DNA of 64,000 nt. It comes from Acidobacteriaceae bacterium (GTDB lineage Bacteria > Acidobacteriota > Terriglobia > Terriglobales > Acidobacteriaceae). Under the pieces are notes generated by a model. It was not told the DNA's origin. It worked only from the letters and a program-made list of their open reading frames with translations, and made no database searches. The position numbers and the translations under genes are program-made. The stretch is from assembly GCA_003134655.1 (NCBI GenBank), contig PLBY01000131.1:62867-126866 (forward strand), in the 5' to 3' direction. Below, one piece after another: positions 1-9,469 of the stretch; the first letter of the stretch is position 1, and the number at the start of each line of letters is the position of its first letter.

Positions 1-160
1 TTCGGAGGAAACACATCATGTCTGAAGCACGTGTGCTGAAACCCAACGGTGTCGTGCAGCCACCACGACTGGTTTGGCCGCCTCAGGCAAATCGCTGTAA
101 CGGGAATGGGGGCTTAGTGGCTGCGTTGAACTCTCTGCTCTCGCTTTGGATCTCAACTAC

Positions 161-1075
161 ATGAAAGGTTACGAAGCATTGCGTGAATCCGCAGCTTGGA
201 TCGACCTTTCCGCGCGCGGCAAGATCCGCGTGAATGGCGACGACCGGGCCCGTCTGCTGCACGCCATCACAACCAATCATATTGATCAGCTCAAGCCCGA
301 CACCGGCTGCTATGTGTTCTTTTTGGATGCCCAAGGCCGCGTGTTAGCCGACGCGAACATCCTGTGTCGCGAGGATCACTTGCTACTCGATACCGAACCC
401 GAAACACGCGAACGTATCTTCGCCCACCTCGATCACTACATCATCGCCGATGACGTCACCCTCGAAGACACGACCGCTCGGGCCATGACCATTGCGGTCG
501 AAGGCCCTCGGTCTGCCGAAGTGCTCACCCACATCGGCGCATCGGTTCCCGAAGCGAATTACGCCCTCGTGCCCTGGGGCTCGCGGATTGTTGCCCGTAT
601 TAATTCCACTGGGTCTCCCGGATTTTTCGTCTTCGCTCCGGTCGACGAAAAGCCTACGCTCATCGCGCAACTCGGAATCGAACAAGCCGACGCCGAAGCT
701 GCTCGGATCGTGCGCCTGGAACACGGTAAGCCTCGGTACGCGGAAGACATTACAGACCGTTTTCTTGCGCAGGAAACCAACCAGAGCCACGCGCTGCACT
801 TCAACAAAGGTTGCTATCTCGGCCAAGAGGTTGTGGAACGCGTCCGCACCCGCGCCCTACTCCATCGGAGGCTGATGGCCGTGGACATCCGCGGCAGCAC
901 GGTACCGGCTCCGGGAACCAGGCTCACCGCCCAAGGCAAGGTCGCTGCCGAAGTTACATCCGCGGCATTTTCCCCTGCGCTGGCAAGGGTCGTCGCACTC
1001 GCCTACGTTCGCACGGAATTCGCCCAAACCGGCAGCATTATTGACTGTGGAGACATGCAAGCAACCGTCCGCTGA
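161..1075 (+). CDS. YgfZ/GcvT-like folate-binding protein
   Basis: Aminomethyltransferase-fold protein of the YgfZ family. YgfZ proteins bind tetrahydrofolate and help make or repair Fe-S enzymes in the cytoplasm. The sequence shows the family signature KGCYLGQE near residue 220 and the N-terminal ALRESAAWIDLSARGKIRV block seen in GcvT relatives. Length, about 304 residues, is normal. I chose the ATG at 161; a TTG at 146 lies in frame. Neither has a good ribosome binding site. The only strong one (GGAGG at 4-8) precedes an ATG at 18 that reads in another frame and stops at 164, so the true N-terminus may have been lost by a frameshift. The lack of the glycine-cleavage partners GcvH and GcvP nearby favours YgfZ over a true T-protein. 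Confidence 0.85.
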   Translation: MKGYEALRESAAWIDLSARGKIRVNGDDRARLLHAITTNHIDQLKPDTGCYVFFLDAQGRVLADANILCREDHLLLDTEPETRERIFAHLDHYIIADDVTLEDTTARAMTIAVEGPRSAEVLTHIGASVPEANYALVPWGSRIVARINSTGSPGFFVFAPVDEKPTLIAQLGIEQADAEAARIVRLEHGKPRYAEDITDRFLAQETNQSHALHFNKGCYLGQEVVERVRTRALLHRRLMAVDIRGSTVPAPGTRLTAQGKVAAEVTSAAFSPALARVVALAYVRTEFAQTGSIIDCGDMQATVR

Positions 1076-1689
1076 TCTCGAAACCTAAGGGCTACAGTTG
1101 AGATGTGAGTAAAATCGTCGTATGTCATGCCGCTTGGCTTCCGTTTTTCAACTCACAGGCGCGGTCGTTGCCATCAGCCCGATGATCTGGCGGAGGCCTT
1201 TCACCAATCGAGACACGTCCATGGTCGACCTGCACCGCACACCTCACATAGCTGCCGGATGGGGGGTTTCATGTTCATCGAAGTTCCTAATCGCGGGCGA
1301 ATGCCTTGAAGGGATTGGAAAGTATCAAAGGGTACCCGTGGCATGCCACTGTCTTCGGGGCGCGTTAACATATCAACGGCATGAAAAGGACTTGTACGGG
1401 AGAACGTGGCTGCCGAGAGCGCGAGCAAACTGCGGGAAGGCACGTGGAAGTTACAGCTGCATCGAGAACACCCAGCGTTGGATTGCGAACCACTGCGCTA
1501 CCGTCAGCCGTCGACAAGCGGCACGGCAATGTTCAGGGTGTATTCCGCATTGTGGTTTTCGCGGCCGCACAGGTTGAAACAGTCAAGCATAGCGAACGAG
1601 TCAAGCGGAAAACGATCATCGGCACTCTTGAGGCCGCTGGCTTTCCTGCTTTCTGAAACGGAAAGTGTGCGAGAAAGAATCAGAAGCTT
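1076..1689. other. Gene-poor stretch before copA
   Basis: No convincing gene. Open frames here lack family resemblance and good start sites. The 3' part of the plus frame ending at 1656 (IIGTLEAAGFPAF) resembles the C-terminal end of a heavy-metal-associated domain. A decayed copper chaperone upstream of copA is possible but unproven. Confidence 0.4.
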
Positions 1690-4455
1690 ATGACGGAAAT
1701 AGTGACAAAAATGAAAGATCCGGTGTGCGGTATGGATGTGAATCCGGTGACGGCGGCAGGTCAAAGCGAACACGCGGGGCAAACTTACTATTTCTGTTCG
1801 AGCACCTGTCAGCTGAAGTTCGATGCAGATCCCGCACGCTTCGCCGGAGTGAGCGATGCCGAACTAAATGTGCCCGAGCCGCACCGCCCGGTCGAAGGCG
1901 CGCCCTTAAATGGCGAGCGCCACACGCACACCACCGTCGACGGGAAGGGCGAGCGCATTGAACTCCCTATTATGGGCATGTCCTGCGCGGCATGCGCCAG
2001 GCGGATTGAACGGCAACTCTCGAAAGCTCCCGGCGTGCGGCGAGCAAACGTCAACTTCGTGACCTCGCGCGCCACGGTCGAGTATGACCCGGAGGCGACG
2101 GATGTCGGCAAGCTGATCGAGACCGTGAAAGATGTCGGCTACGGGACGGCGGGAACGGCGCGCGCCGATTTCATGGTTGACGATTCGGCGCGCCCGTCAG
2201 GCTCGAGCCAGCCCTTAGAGAAACATCTTCATGCCCTGCGCGGCGTCGTCACCGCGACGTTCAATCTCGGGATAATGGAGGTGCGTGTCGAGTATCTACC
2301 CGGTACGACAAACGTGCAGCGTATTCGACGGGCGATTGAAGAGTTCGGGTACCGCGTGCGCGAAACGTCTGGCGCAGGCGGAAACCTGGCGGCGGACGGA
2401 TCCGAACAAGCGGCGCGCAATGCCGAGTACAGAGACCTCCGGCGCAAATTTCTCATTGCCGCCGTCCTGAGTTTCCCGGTGCTCGTCATCGCAATGTCGC
2501 ACGGGCGCATGGCCCTCTTCAACTTTGCGGGCATCAACTGGCTAGAACTCGCACTAACCACGCCGGTCGTCTTCTACTGTGGCGCGCAGTTTTATCGTGG
2601 CGCGTGGGCGGCGTTTCGTCATCGCGCGGCGGACATGAACACACTGATCGCCACGGGGACTGGTGCAGCCTTCCTTTACTCAGTTGCCGCGACGATTGCT
2701 CCGCAACTATTCGCCGGGGCGACAGCGCGGGACTCGATGGCGGGCATGGTTGACATGAAGAATGCGCCGATGGTTCCGGTTTACTTCGAGGCGGCGAGCG
2801 TGATCATAGCGCTGATCCTTCTGGGGCGCATGCTTGAGTCGCGCGCGAAGGGACAAACGAGCGACGCGATTCGCCGGCTCGTGAGTTTGCAAGCGAAGGC
2901 CGCGCGCGTCGTACGCGACGGGCGTGAGCTGGACATCGTCGTTGAGGAAGTTGTGCCCGGGGACATCATTATCGTGCGTCCGGGCGAGAAGATTCCGGTT
3001 GATGGTGTAATCGAAGACGGCGCGTCGGCGGTCGACGAGTCGATGCTGACGGGTGAGAGTCTGCCGGTCGAGAAAAAGCAGGGCGATGAAGTCTTTGGCG
3101 CGACGTTGAATAAGACAGGTTCATTCAGATTCAAAGCAACCAAGGTCGGTAAAGACAGTGCGTTGCAACAGATCGTCAAGCTTGTGCAGGACGCACAAGG
3201 ATCGAAAGCCCCCATCGCACGCTTGGCGGACGTGATCAGCGGCATCTTCACGCCCATCGTCATTTGCATTGCCATCGCGACTTTCGTGATCTGGTTTGTC
3301 GCCGCACCTGTAGACGTACGCTTCACGATGGCGCTCGTTAACTTCGTCGCCGTGCTCATTATCGCGTGTCCGTGTGCGCTCGGCCTCGCGACGCCGACGG
3401 CCATCATGGTAGGCACGGGCAAGGGGGCAGAAAACGGCGTGCTGATTAAGGGTGGCGAGAGTCTGGAGACGGCGTACAAACTCAGCATCATCGTGCTCGA
3501 CAAGACGGGCACGCTCACAAGGGGCGAGCCTGCGGTGACTGATGTTATAGGAACTGGCGGCATCGCCGAGGAGGAGGTGCTGCGCCTCGCGGCTTCAGCC
3601 GAAAGAAGCAGTGAGCATCCGCTCGGCGCGAGCCTGGTGCGCAGGGCGGAAGCCCGCAAAGTGAAGCTCGCCGACGTGTCGAATTTCAACGCGCTGGCCG
3701 GACACGGCATTGAGGCCGACGTCGAGGGTCGTCGCATCTTGATCGGCAATCTCAAGTTGATGCGTGATCGGAGCATCGCACTCGACGACTTTGAGCAACG
3801 AGCGGCGATGCTCGCCGCCGCGGGCAAGACGCCGATGTATGTGGCGGTCGATGGTCGGTTTGCCGGACTCGTCGCGGTCGCGGACGAAATCAAGTCGGAG
3901 TCGAAGGAAGCTGTTGAAGCTCTGCGGAACATGGGCCTCGAAGTAGTGATGTTGACGGGCGATAACCACCGTACGGCTCAAGCCGTCGCCTCGCAAGTCG
4001 GCATCACGCGTGTGCTTTCCGACGTGCTGCCCGAAGGCAAGTCTGATGAGATCAAGCGGCTGCAACAGGAGAAGAAACTTGTCGGCATGGTGGGCGACGG
4101 CATCAATGACGCGCCTGCGCTCGCGCAGGCGGACGTCGGCATCGCCATCGGCACGGGCACGGACGTGGCGATTGAGGCTTCCGACATCACGCTTATCAAG
4201 GGCGACCTGCGCGGGGTAGTCACGGCGATTGCGCTCTCAAAAGCAACGATCCGCACGGTCAAGCAGAATCTCTTCTGGGCGTTCATTTACAACGTCGTCG
4301 GCATCCCAGTCGCGGCGGGTTTGCTCTACCCGCTGACAGGCTGGCTGCTCTCGCCCGTGATTGCGAGCGCGGCGATGTCACTCTCAAGCGTTTCGGTCGT
4401 GATCAACAGTTTGCGTCTGCGCTCGTTTCGTCCGCCGACCCGGAAAGGAGATTGA
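1690..4455 (+). CDS. copA: Cu(+)-exporting P-type ATPase with N-terminal YHS domain
   Basis: P1B-type ATPase that pumps Cu(I) from the cytoplasm across the inner membrane. Domains in order: YHS metal-binding domain (residues 9-52, starts DPVCGMDV, with FCSSTC); one canonical HMA domain with CAAC at 99-102; a second HMA-like fold (about 176-225) that lacks the CxxC pair; transmembrane block from about 253; actuator TGES at 454-457; the ion-path CPC at 560-562; phosphorylation site DKTGTLT at 604-610; the nucleotide-binding SEHPLG; and hinge GDGINDAP. All catalytic parts are present, so it should be active. The CPC identifies a copper/silver pump. The stop at 4453-4455 is followed 5 bases later by the cupredoxin gene, so the two probably form one transcript. 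The start has only a weak ribosome binding site; an ATG at 1711 just before the YHS domain is an alternative. Confidence 0.96.
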   Translation: MTEIVTKMKDPVCGMDVNPVTAAGQSEHAGQTYYFCSSTCQLKFDADPARFAGVSDAELNVPEPHRPVEGAPLNGERHTHTTVDGKGERIELPIMGMSCAACARRIERQLSKAPGVRRANVNFVTSRATVEYDPEATDVGKLIETVKDVGYGTAGTARADFMVDDSARPSGSSQPLEKHLHALRGVVTATFNLGIMEVRVEYLPGTTNVQRIRRAIEEFGYRVRETSGAGGNLAADGSEQAARNAEYRDLRRKFLIAAVLSFPVLVIAMSHGRMALFNFAGINWLELALTTPVVFYCGAQFYRGAWAAFRHRAADMNTLIATGTGAAFLYSVAATIAPQLFAGATARDSMAGMVDMKNAPMVPVYFEAASVIIALILLGRMLESRAKGQTSDAIRRLVSLQAKAARVVRDGRELDIVVEEVVPGDIIIVRPGEKIPVDGVIEDGASAVDESMLTGESLPVEKKQGDEVFGATLNKTGSFRFKATKVGKDSALQQIVKLVQDAQGSKAPIARLADVISGIFTPIVICIAIATFVIWFVAAPVDVRFTMALVNFVAVLIIACPCALGLATPTAIMVGTGKGAENGVLIKGGESLETAYKLSIIVLDKTGTLTRGEPAVTDVIGTGGIAEEEVLRLAASAERSSEHPLGASLVRRAEARKVKLADVSNFNALAGHGIEADVEGRRILIGNLKLMRDRSIALDDFEQRAAMLAAAGKTPMYVAVDGRFAGLVAVADEIKSESKEAVEALRNMGLEVVMLTGDNHRTAQAVASQVGITRVLSDVLPEGKSDEIKRLQQEKKLVGMVGDGINDAPALAQADVGIAIGTGTDVAIEASDITLIKGDLRGVVTAIALSKATIRTVKQNLFWAFIYNVVGIPVAAGLLYPLTGWLLSPVIASAAMSLSSVSVVINSLRLRSFRPPTRKGD

Positions 4456-4460
4456 CAACA

Positions 4461-4859
4461 ATGAACCTTGATGCGACTGAGATTGGCGTCATCATTGGTG
4501 GTATCGTGCTGATCGCGCTCGTCCTTTGGTACTTCTTCGGCGAGCGCGAGCGGGTGGGGGCTGAGGTTAGCGCGGGTGGGATCCAGGAGATCAAGATAAC
4601 CGTCAAAGGCGGCTACTCGCCGGACGTGGTGGTGGTGAAGCAAGGGGTTCCCGTGCGCCTTGATTTCTATCGCGACGAGACGGCCTCTTGTAGTGAACAG
4701 ATCATCTTCAGCGACTTTGGCATCGCGCGCGACCTGCCGGCTTTCAAGACCACTCCGATTGAATTTACGCCTGACAGATCGGGCGAATTCACGTGGACGT
4801 GCGGAATGAACATGCTGCGCGGCAAACTCGTCGTCGAGAAGAACGATCGGCTGCAATGA
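4461..4859 (+). CDS. Membrane-anchored cupredoxin-like protein
   Basis: Small copper-binding protein of the cupredoxin fold. It begins with one transmembrane helix (about residues 8-26), which would anchor it in the inner membrane with the cupredoxin domain (about 45-130) in the periplasm. The C-terminal loop holds WTCGMNM, placing a Cys and Met ligand set where copper ligands occur in this family. The start at 4461 is favoured because AAAGGAG at 4444-4450 sits 10 bases upstream; an in-frame TTG at 4452 is less likely. It lies directly downstream of copA. It could take up exported copper or pass electrons; I cannot separate these from sequence alone. Confidence 0.85.
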   Translation: MNLDATEIGVIIGGIVLIALVLWYFFGERERVGAEVSAGGIQEIKITVKGGYSPDVVVVKQGVPVRLDFYRDETASCSEQIIFSDFGIARDLPAFKTTPIEFTPDRSGEFTWTCGMNMLRGKLVVEKNDRLQ

Positions 4860-5096
4860 GAACAAAAATCTGTCCCCAAAGAAACACGTTTTTCGGCGCG
4901 CTGATCTTGGCGGCGACTACTCAAGTGTCGACGTGCGAGAAGTGGTTCCATGAAATGGCGGGTAGCCCGTTGCGCGGGATTTATTCTTCCCTCCGCTGCC
5001 GCTTAGGTTCGTCTGGCAGTGGCGCGGGCGCGGCTTTGTGCCGGGGCCGGATCACTTCGGCGGGACGGAATGACCGCCGTGGCACGCTAAGGTCTG

Positions 5097-5261
5097 TTGC
5101 CGGCGATTCTGGCAGTGCATGTCGCCGTGCCGCTGCTGGTCGTCGGCATCACGAGCAAGCTCTTTTCGCCGACCAACGGGCTGCTGGGCGTTTGGGTGTG
5201 CGTAGTCGGACTCGCCCAGACCGGCATTGGGCTTTCGTTCCGAGTGAGTCCGCCGCTCTAG
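5097..5261 (+). pseudogene. Remnant of a small integral membrane protein gene
   Basis: From 5097 the plus frame encodes a hydrophobic segment (starting LPAILAVHVAVPLL, ending GIGLSFRVSPPL, stop at 5259-5261) with two membrane-helix-like stretches. It is preceded by stops in frame. The segment before it (about 5020-5070, GRGFVPGPDHFGG) reads in another frame. The pattern resembles the remains of a DoxX-like membrane protein broken by frameshifts. No start codon with a ribosome binding site serves it. The rest of 4860-5338 holds nothing recognisable. Confidence 0.3.
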
Positions 5262-5338
5262 CTTACTGTCACCAGGCAGTGAACCCCTTGAGTCGTCGTA
5301 AGAAGCTTCGTCAATGCGCCACTGGAATGAGAGCCTGA

Positions 5339-6403
5339 ATGCTTGCCGATAGTCATAGCTGGATAGACATCACGTTGTGGATATGGTTTTCGCTGACTGC
5401 CGTATCCGTAATTTATGTTGCCTGGGATTTGATTGTGCGCACGCCAGAGATGAAGGTGATGAAGTGGGGCTGGGTTTTGGTCACGCTTTACACCGGGCCG
5501 GTTGCTTTCACCGTGTACTGGTTCTCTTGCCGCGAACCCGCGCCCGGTGCACACGAGAAGGTCATCGCGCCGCTCTGGAAGCAGTCAGTTGGCTCGGCGA
5601 TCCACTGCATGGCGGGCGACGCGACGGGCATCATTGTCGCGGCAGCGGTTACCAGCCTGCTTGGATTGCCAATGGGCGTTGATGCGGCCGTCGAATACAT
5701 TGCAGGTTTTGCATTCGGCTTGCTCATCTTTCAAGCCCTCTTTATGAAGGACATGCTCGGCGGGAGCTACTGGCAGGCGGTCAAAGGTACGTGGGTCCCC
5801 GAGTGGCTTTCGATGAACGCTGTGATGGCCGGGATGATTCCGGTGATGATTATCCTGATGACGAAAGACATGCGAGCGATGGAGCCAAACTCTTTGCGCT
5901 TCTGGGGCGTCATGTCGTTGGCCTCGCTCGTCGGTGCGGCGCTCGCATATCCCGTCAATTGGTGGCTTGTAAAGAACGGGTTGAAGCACGGCATGGGAAC
6001 GGAGCGCGCACTCGGTAAGGGCGGCACGAAGATCGCAGCAGAGCGGACCCAGGTTTTCACCGCCGCGCCGACCGCGACGGGCATCCCCGCGCGCGCCGCA
6101 ATTAATTCGCCGCGTCCAGTTCGAAACATGGAAACGATGCCGGACAAGGCTGGAATGAGTGGCGGCGAGGGGTTGACGCCTACGTACCCCGCCGCGGTGC
6201 AGCTAGCGACAGGAGACGGGCCAGCGCCCAACATGAGCGGGATGAAGAAGGGAAGCGTGTCCGCCGCCCGCAAGTTCTTGGTCACACTCATCACCATCGT
6301 CATGCTTGCAGGTGGCGTCACGCTGGCAGCGATTTATGGAGACCTTTCGATGCGCGCCGGTGGGACGCAGGGAATACCCATGTCAACGCCGATGCCGCAC
6401 TAG
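5339..6403 (+). CDS. DUF4396 domain membrane protein
   Basis: Integral membrane protein with an N-terminal helix (residues 8-30), further helices to about residue 225 and a final helix near 320. The block around WKQSVGSAIHCMAGDATGI is typical of DUF4396. The gap between the helical core and the last helix is low-complexity and Met-rich (MPDKAGMSGGEG, MSGMKKG), which is common in proteins of copper-handling loci. DUF4396 genes are often found beside copper ATPases and multicopper oxidases. The start ATG at 5339 follows a TGA in another frame. The biochemical role is unknown; periplasmic metal handling is an inference from the Met-rich region and the neighbours. Confidence 0.85.
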   Translation: MLADSHSWIDITLWIWFSLTAVSVIYVAWDLIVRTPEMKVMKWGWVLVTLYTGPVAFTVYWFSCREPAPGAHEKVIAPLWKQSVGSAIHCMAGDATGIIVAAAVTSLLGLPMGVDAAVEYIAGFAFGLLIFQALFMKDMLGGSYWQAVKGTWVPEWLSMNAVMAGMIPVMIILMTKDMRAMEPNSLRFWGVMSLASLVGAALAYPVNWWLVKNGLKHGMGTERALGKGGTKIAAERTQVFTAAPTATGIPARAAINSPRPVRNMETMPDKAGMSGGEGLTPTYPAAVQLATGDGPAPNMSGMKKGSVSAARKFLVTLITIVMLAGGVTLAAIYGDLSMRAGGTQGIPMSTPMPH

Positions 6404-6519
6404 GAAGAGGACAATGGCAGCGCATCTCGTGATGCTACATGGAAGGGAGCGTCGGAATCAGTCGCTCTTCTGACCATTCTTGCGCGTGGCTGCACGACGT
6501 TGTGCTTAAATTCTTCAAA

Positions 6520-6903
6520 TTATTTGTGGTCCAAATGGTGGGCGCTGATTGTTCCGCAACAGTCGCCCGCGCTATCCACGACGGGCAAACTCGTCGCCTT
6601 GTGCTCGTGCAGCTTACGCCGGACATCTTCAAGGGATTCATCCTTGCTGCAGCATGCGGATGTGGAACTCATGATTTCTTCGACCCTAACTTCCGATGCC
6701 CGACGGTCATCAGCGGCCACCTTGTGGCACAGGTCGCGCTCGGTAACGACGCCGACCACTTTACGGCTTTCCTTATCTCTAACCACAGGCGAGCAACCGC
6801 ATCCAGTCTTGCGCATGGCTATTGAGGCTTGTTGAGCTGTATCGCGCGGTGTGCAGCATGAGTCCGCCTTTACTGCCTCCATCTTGTCACTGCAGCAACT
6901 CAT
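6520..6903 (-). CDS. Cysteine-rich CBS-domain protein
   Basis: About 127 residues, with a pair of CBS motifs; the VVGVVTERDLCHK segment is the CBS core. CBS pairs usually bind adenosyl nucleotides and act as regulatory sensors. Unusual is the number of cysteines: an N-terminal MSCCSDKM and CC pairs later (SCC, ACC, DCC), which suggests metal or redox sensing, an inference. The start at 6903 is chosen because GGAGG stands 8-9 bases upstream on the minus strand; an in-frame start at 6951 would add 16 residues. It is convergent with the DUF4396 gene, from which it is separated by 116 bases. Confidence 0.85.
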   Translation of the reverse strand: MSCCSDKMEAVKADSCCTPRDTAQQASIAMRKTGCGCSPVVRDKESRKVVGVVTERDLCHKVAADDRRASEVRVEEIMSSTSACCSKDESLEDVRRKLHEHKATSLPVVDSAGDCCGTISAHHLDHK

Positions 6904-7768
6904 TTTATCTTCCTCCGTGGTGATGCAAAACAACAATGAAACGAGCCGCACTTCGTTCGCACGAGGGACTTCCCGTACATAATAGGGACTCGTTACTTCA
7001 AAAGTCTAGAACACCGCGGTGATGATCATCTGTTCTCTTTAGAACACAACTCGACGAAAGAATGGAGCGCGGCTGAAATGAAGAAATAAAATGTGGCTCG
7101 TTGACGAGCGGGATGCTCGAAAGTCGGCGACCTCTTTTCGGTCCTCGGCGCTCATCGGATCGGGGCGCAGCTGATGCCGGTTCGGCTGAAGCGGTCGGGG
7201 AGGGGCTGGGATACTCAATCCCGCCTTATGCGAGGAAGGAAAAGTTCGCGTTCATATTCGGCGGCAACTATAGCCGGGCGCCTCGCAACCTGCCACACTG
7301 CGCATCGCCAGGAACTGAAATACCTCATGGCTTTTCTTGCTTCCCGCAAATCTCAGGATGCGCCTGAAACCCCGGCGAGGATGATGCCGGGGAACTGATA
7401 TTCGCGGCGGAATCCAAACGTGGCAGGGACAAGGAACACCTACTGACTGTTGCCTGGGTAATCTTGGCGACGGGGTTGAATCTTTTATCGTTGGTGACGG
7501 CAACAATCGGCTCCGTTTTGCTCAGTCGCAGCAAATGTATAGCAGTCAAGGACCTCCTGTGCAGTAACAAAATCGCGCAGTTCCCACGCAGTCTTCTTCG
7601 CGGAAGTCTTGGTCGGCGATAACTGAATGAAGAGCAGCCGGACGAGCCGCAGGCTTGACTTGATGAAGTCGAGAAAGCCCCGAACATGTGTAAAAGAGCA
7701 CAGTCTTGTATCCTCTGATCGGCGAAGATTGGGCTCCAGCCACTCCGTGGTTCGGCCAGGAGATCATC
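6904..7768. other. Intergenic stretch without a recognisable gene
   Basis: About 860 bases between the divergent CBS and stress-protein genes. No frame resembles a known family. It holds the inverted repeat listed separately at 7008-7046 and probably promoters for both flanking genes. Confidence 0.5.
7008..7046. promoter_or_regulatory. Operator-like AGAACA / TGTTCT repeats
   Basis: AGAACA at 7008-7013 and TGTTCT at 7031-7036 form a perfect inverted pair, 17 bases apart. A third AGAACA lies at 7041-7046. A CACCGCGGTG palindrome sits just inside the pair. It lies about 105 bases upstream of the CBS gene start and is a candidate regulator site. The binding protein is unknown. Confidence 0.4.
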
Positions 7769-8248
7769 ATGCTACAAGTAACTGCTCCCCACTTCATTCC
7801 CACAAAGATTCTGGTGCCCCTTGATTTCAGCTCGTCGTCCGATGCCGCGCTGGAGACCGCATCCGACCTCGCTGAGCACTTTCATGCTGAACTCTACCTT
7901 TTGAATGTTATTCCCATGCCCCCAATGGGCACAAAAACTGTCTCGTTTCCTGAATCGGAGTACCTTCACAGGCCGGAGGCCAATGCGGAGCGGCAGTTAG
8001 CAACGTGTGAATCTGCTCTTCTTTCCAAGGGGATCAAGGCGAGTTCCAGCATCGAAATGGGCAATGACGTGGTTGGAAGCATCATGCAGGCGATCGAACG
8101 TGAGCATGTCGACATGATTGTGATTTCGACGCACGGCATCTCTGGCTGGCGTCCGATGATCTTCGGCTCGATCGCGGAGGAGGTCGTCAAAAACGTGCAA
8201 TGTCCGCTGTTGCTCCTTCGCTCCGTCAAGCCAGTCGCAACTGCGTAA
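7769..8248 (+). CDS. Universal stress protein (UspA family)
   Basis: About 159 residues, the usual length of one Usp domain. The N-terminal strand KILVPLDFS and the C-terminal glycine-rich nucleotide-binding segment (STHGISGW ... FGSIAEEVV) followed by CPLLLLR are typical of the ATP-binding UspA branch. The start at 7769 follows AGGAG about 7 bases upstream; a TTG at 7706 would add 21 residues without family resemblance. It is convergent with the mannoside cluster on the other strand. Role: cytoplasmic stress tolerance; no specific partner can be named. Confidence 0.92.
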   Translation: MLQVTAPHFIPTKILVPLDFSSSSDAALETASDLAEHFHAELYLLNVIPMPPMGTKTVSFPESEYLHRPEANAERQLATCESALLSKGIKASSSIEMGNDVVGSIMQAIEREHVDMIVISTHGISGWRPMIFGSIAEEVVKNVQCPLLLLRSVKPVATA

Positions 8249-8340
8249 CCGAGAATTCTTGAAGACTCATGGTGGATCTCGCAGATGCTAATCTTCCCAG
8301 AAGTGGTGCGGAGTATTTTTAATTCCCGGAATCAAACGCC

Positions 8341-9450
8341 TCACACCTTTGCTTCCGGTGGGTCGGCGATTCCTCCCGGCGGCAGGAAATCCGGCAGGTC
8401 AAGGCGTGCCACGCCAATCCTGTTGTCGGCCATCCCATAGTAGACATCGAAGCGGTCCGGTGAGCCAAGATCGTCGCGCCGGTCGATGCCGGTGGGGAAC
8501 ACGACGTTGGCGATGGTCCCGCGGCGTTCTTGCGGCAGCACCGGCGTCAACACCGGCTCCGCCGAACGATATCGGATCACACGCGGATGCTCCTTCGAGA
8601 GCACCATCACCCCCGCCGAGTAGCACAGGTGATGTCCGTCGTTGCTGGGCTCCGCCGTTTCGCTCACGCCGTGGTAAACGATCAGCCAGCCGTGCCGGGT
8701 TAGGATGGGCGGAGTGCCGCCGCCGATTTTGAGCCGCTCCCAGGGCGACACCGGAGTTGCCAGCCGGTGATGAGAGGTAAAATGGCAGAGGTTATATGGC
8801 TCCCGGCCCTGCGCAGGCATCGGGCAGTAGGAAATCCAGATGCTTTCCCGATCAAGATCCACCTCTCGGGACGCGCCGTGGCGGGCGGTTTCCTCGGGAC
8901 GAGTACCTGGGAAAAGCGGCCGATGGAGGATGGCAAATTCCGGTCGCCCGGATGGGTTAGGAATGGCAACGGGGAAAAGGCTGGCATCTTTGTTATCCAC
9001 GTCGCTGAATTCGATGCCGCGATACGAAGCAAAGGTCGCGAGTCCCAGACGCTGCCAGTGGAAGAGGTCCTCCGATAGGGCCAGGGCGATCCGCGGGCCT
9101 TGGGGCGAAAGTGCCGTGTAAGTCATCGCGTAGCGCTGGAGCGGTTCCACGTACGTGATACGAGGATCCTCGCAGCCGCCGCTGCCGTCGGGCCGCTGCT
9201 CATAATCGGCCTCCGGCTCCAGTGCGATACCGAGCCGCTCGACTCCTGACGGATCGCCGGCTTCATTGAACCGCACTCGTGCAATGCCGATGCGCGAGTA
9301 ATTGCCCCGCGCGGTCAGCCGAGGGAAGAGGTAGAGCTGACCATCAGGGCCGCGAACGGCAGCCGGATTCAGGACGCCTTCGATTTCTCGGGGATTACCC
9401 GGCTCCGGCTCCATCACCAGCCCCAGGCGCTGCAACTTAAATCCACTCAT
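8341..9450 (-). CDS. GH130-family mannoside phosphorylase
   Basis: Glycoside hydrolase family 130, five-bladed beta-propeller. GH130 enzymes split beta-mannosides by phosphorolysis and release alpha-mannose-1-phosphate. Family blocks visible: EGVLNPAAVR, YSRIGIARV, CEDPRITYV, the GGTPPI segment and YHGV. No signal peptide, so it acts in the cytoplasm. The start at 9450 has GGGAG about 8 bases upstream; longer in-frame starts run into the gene before it. It is the last gene of a tight three-gene minus-strand operon after manA and the HAD protein (19-base gap), which supports a mannose-1-phosphate route. Exact substrate cannot be told from sequence; some GH130 members act as hydrolases. Confidence 0.88.
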   Translation of the reverse strand: MSGFKLQRLGLVMEPEPGNPREIEGVLNPAAVRGPDGQLYLFPRLTARGNYSRIGIARVRFNEAGDPSGVERLGIALEPEADYEQRPDGSGGCEDPRITYVEPLQRYAMTYTALSPQGPRIALALSEDLFHWQRLGLATFASYRGIEFSDVDNKDASLFPVAIPNPSGRPEFAILHRPLFPGTRPEETARHGASREVDLDRESIWISYCPMPAQGREPYNLCHFTSHHRLATPVSPWERLKIGGGTPPILTRHGWLIVYHGVSETAEPSNDGHHLCYSAGVMVLSKEHPRVIRYRSAEPVLTPVLPQERRGTIANVVFPTGIDRRDDLGSPDRFDVYYGMADNRIGVARLDLPDFLPPGGIADPPEAKV

Positions 9451-9469
9451 CAAATCTCCCTCACAAAGG

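Noticed and set aside
1381..1656. Possible copper chaperone gene before copA
   Set aside because: Only the last dozen residues resemble an HMA domain; no CxxC and no fitting start.
2781..3932. 383-codon minus-strand frame inside copA
   Set aside because: Shadow of a GC-rich gene; Ser/Ala/Thr-rich without any family likeness.
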